The position numbers were made by a program, and so were the translations under genes. The notes below the pieces were generated by a model, which saw only the letters and a list, made by a program, of their open reading frames with translations, had not been told where the DNA came from and made no database searches. A stretch of 64,000 nucleotides of DNA from Tyto alba. Taxonomy: Eukaryota > Chordata > Aves > Strigiformes > Tytonidae. The stretch spans positions 9,641,427-9,705,426 of the forward strand of contig NW_024881296.1 in NCBI RefSeq assembly GCF_018691265.1. Reading direction: 5' to 3'. Of the stretch, positions 63,515 through 64,000 are shown piece by piece (within the stretch, counting starts at the first letter, position 1; each line of letters opens with the position of its first letter).

Positions 63515-64000
63515 CTACTAATACCAATGATTTGAGCTATACTATTAGAATTTTATCAACTAGATGAATATTTTTATGATTCATACAGTAAGAACAAGAA
63601 TGGGAAATGATGTTTTTATGACATGGCTTTCCTTGACTGTCACAAATATGTATTCATTCAATGGGTTCAAGAGCATATTATGAATTTGTTCAGAAATCTT
63701 TTTACACACAAGCTTTGACATTTCCGAGAAGGCAGGGGTTTTTTATTTCAGATAACTAGCACCTAAGATATTATGGGGATCAAATCTAAGACATAAGATA
63801 TGAGTAAACAAAGAAGCAGAATCAGATACACCAATTAGTGCAAAAAAAGTAAGAATAGGACTATAATGGGAGCTATCAGCCTGGCTAAACAATGAGGTCT
63901 TCTTGGACCACAACAAATAAAAGGGAAGTTTACAGAAAGCAGAAACTAGGTCAGATTAAAGGGGAAGATGATAGAGTAATAACACAAAGGGACAAAATCA

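Larger units (their letters stand above)
56768..64000. other. Unique AT-rich non-coding sequence
   Basis: No gene is recognised. It includes a hairpin at 58789-58812, a (TA)9 repeat at 63497-63514 and otherwise unstructured sequence. A stretch at about 60590-60740 has the texture of a conserved element (no repeats, TAATTG core), but nothing more can be said from one sequence. Confidence 0.65.

Noticed and set aside
1..64000. tRNA, snRNA, CRISPR array, operon or integrated DNA virus
   Set aside because: No intact tRNA A/B boxes with a foldable cloverleaf, no U6-like sequence, no regularly spaced direct repeats, and no dense coding arrangement were seen.

Overview
This window is non-coding vertebrate DNA, almost certainly from a bird and most likely a neoavian such as a passerine. 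The evidence is the set of repeats: a 3' end of a CR1 LINE carrying the avian ATTCTATG-type terminal repeat (6334-7168), a CR1-Y-like fragment (about 35255-35455), and two solo LTRs of the avian ERVL type (37731-38802 and 44658-45787). Older amniote relics are also present: MIR-type SINE remnants, and an ancient CR1 3' end of the kind seen in turtles and crocodilians. The sequence is AT-rich with few CpGs outside the LTRs. I found no convincing protein-coding gene, tRNA, snRNA, CRISPR array or bacterial-style operon. It reads as a gene desert or the inside of a very long intron on a large chromosome.

Layout. 1-6333 is unique AT-rich sequence with an old MIR relic near 2183-2355 and a strong imperfect hairpin at 3099-3153. 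6334-7168 is the CR1 copy, in which the C-terminal part of ORF2 survives in three shifted frames. 7169-35250 is mostly unique sequence with simple repeats, three weaker MIR-like relics, a block of T/G low complexity (18024-18178) and one exon-like segment with good splice signals (17406-17595). 35255-38807 is the richest part: a CR1-Y fragment, an A27 tract, an (AT)n tract, an octamer-rich AT segment that may be a regulatory element (37095-37445), an ancient CR1 piece, and an ERVL solo LTR flanked by a perfect GATTC duplication. Just beyond it lies a small cluster of a repeated 13-mer (39019-39103). 44658-45787 is the second solo LTR, which carries about 600 bp that does not fit the usual LTR layout. 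45788-64000 is unique sequence with an (ATCC)14 microsatellite, a G-quadruplex motif and a few short hairpins.

No genes here work together. What function exists is probably regulatory (candidate conserved elements, possible enhancers) or is the fossil record of transposition. I did not find a new biological system. The most useful leads are the hairpin at 3099, the exon-like segment at 17406, the octamer cluster at 37095-37445 and the unusual second LTR. Family assignments rest on remembered consensus patterns, not on a database search.
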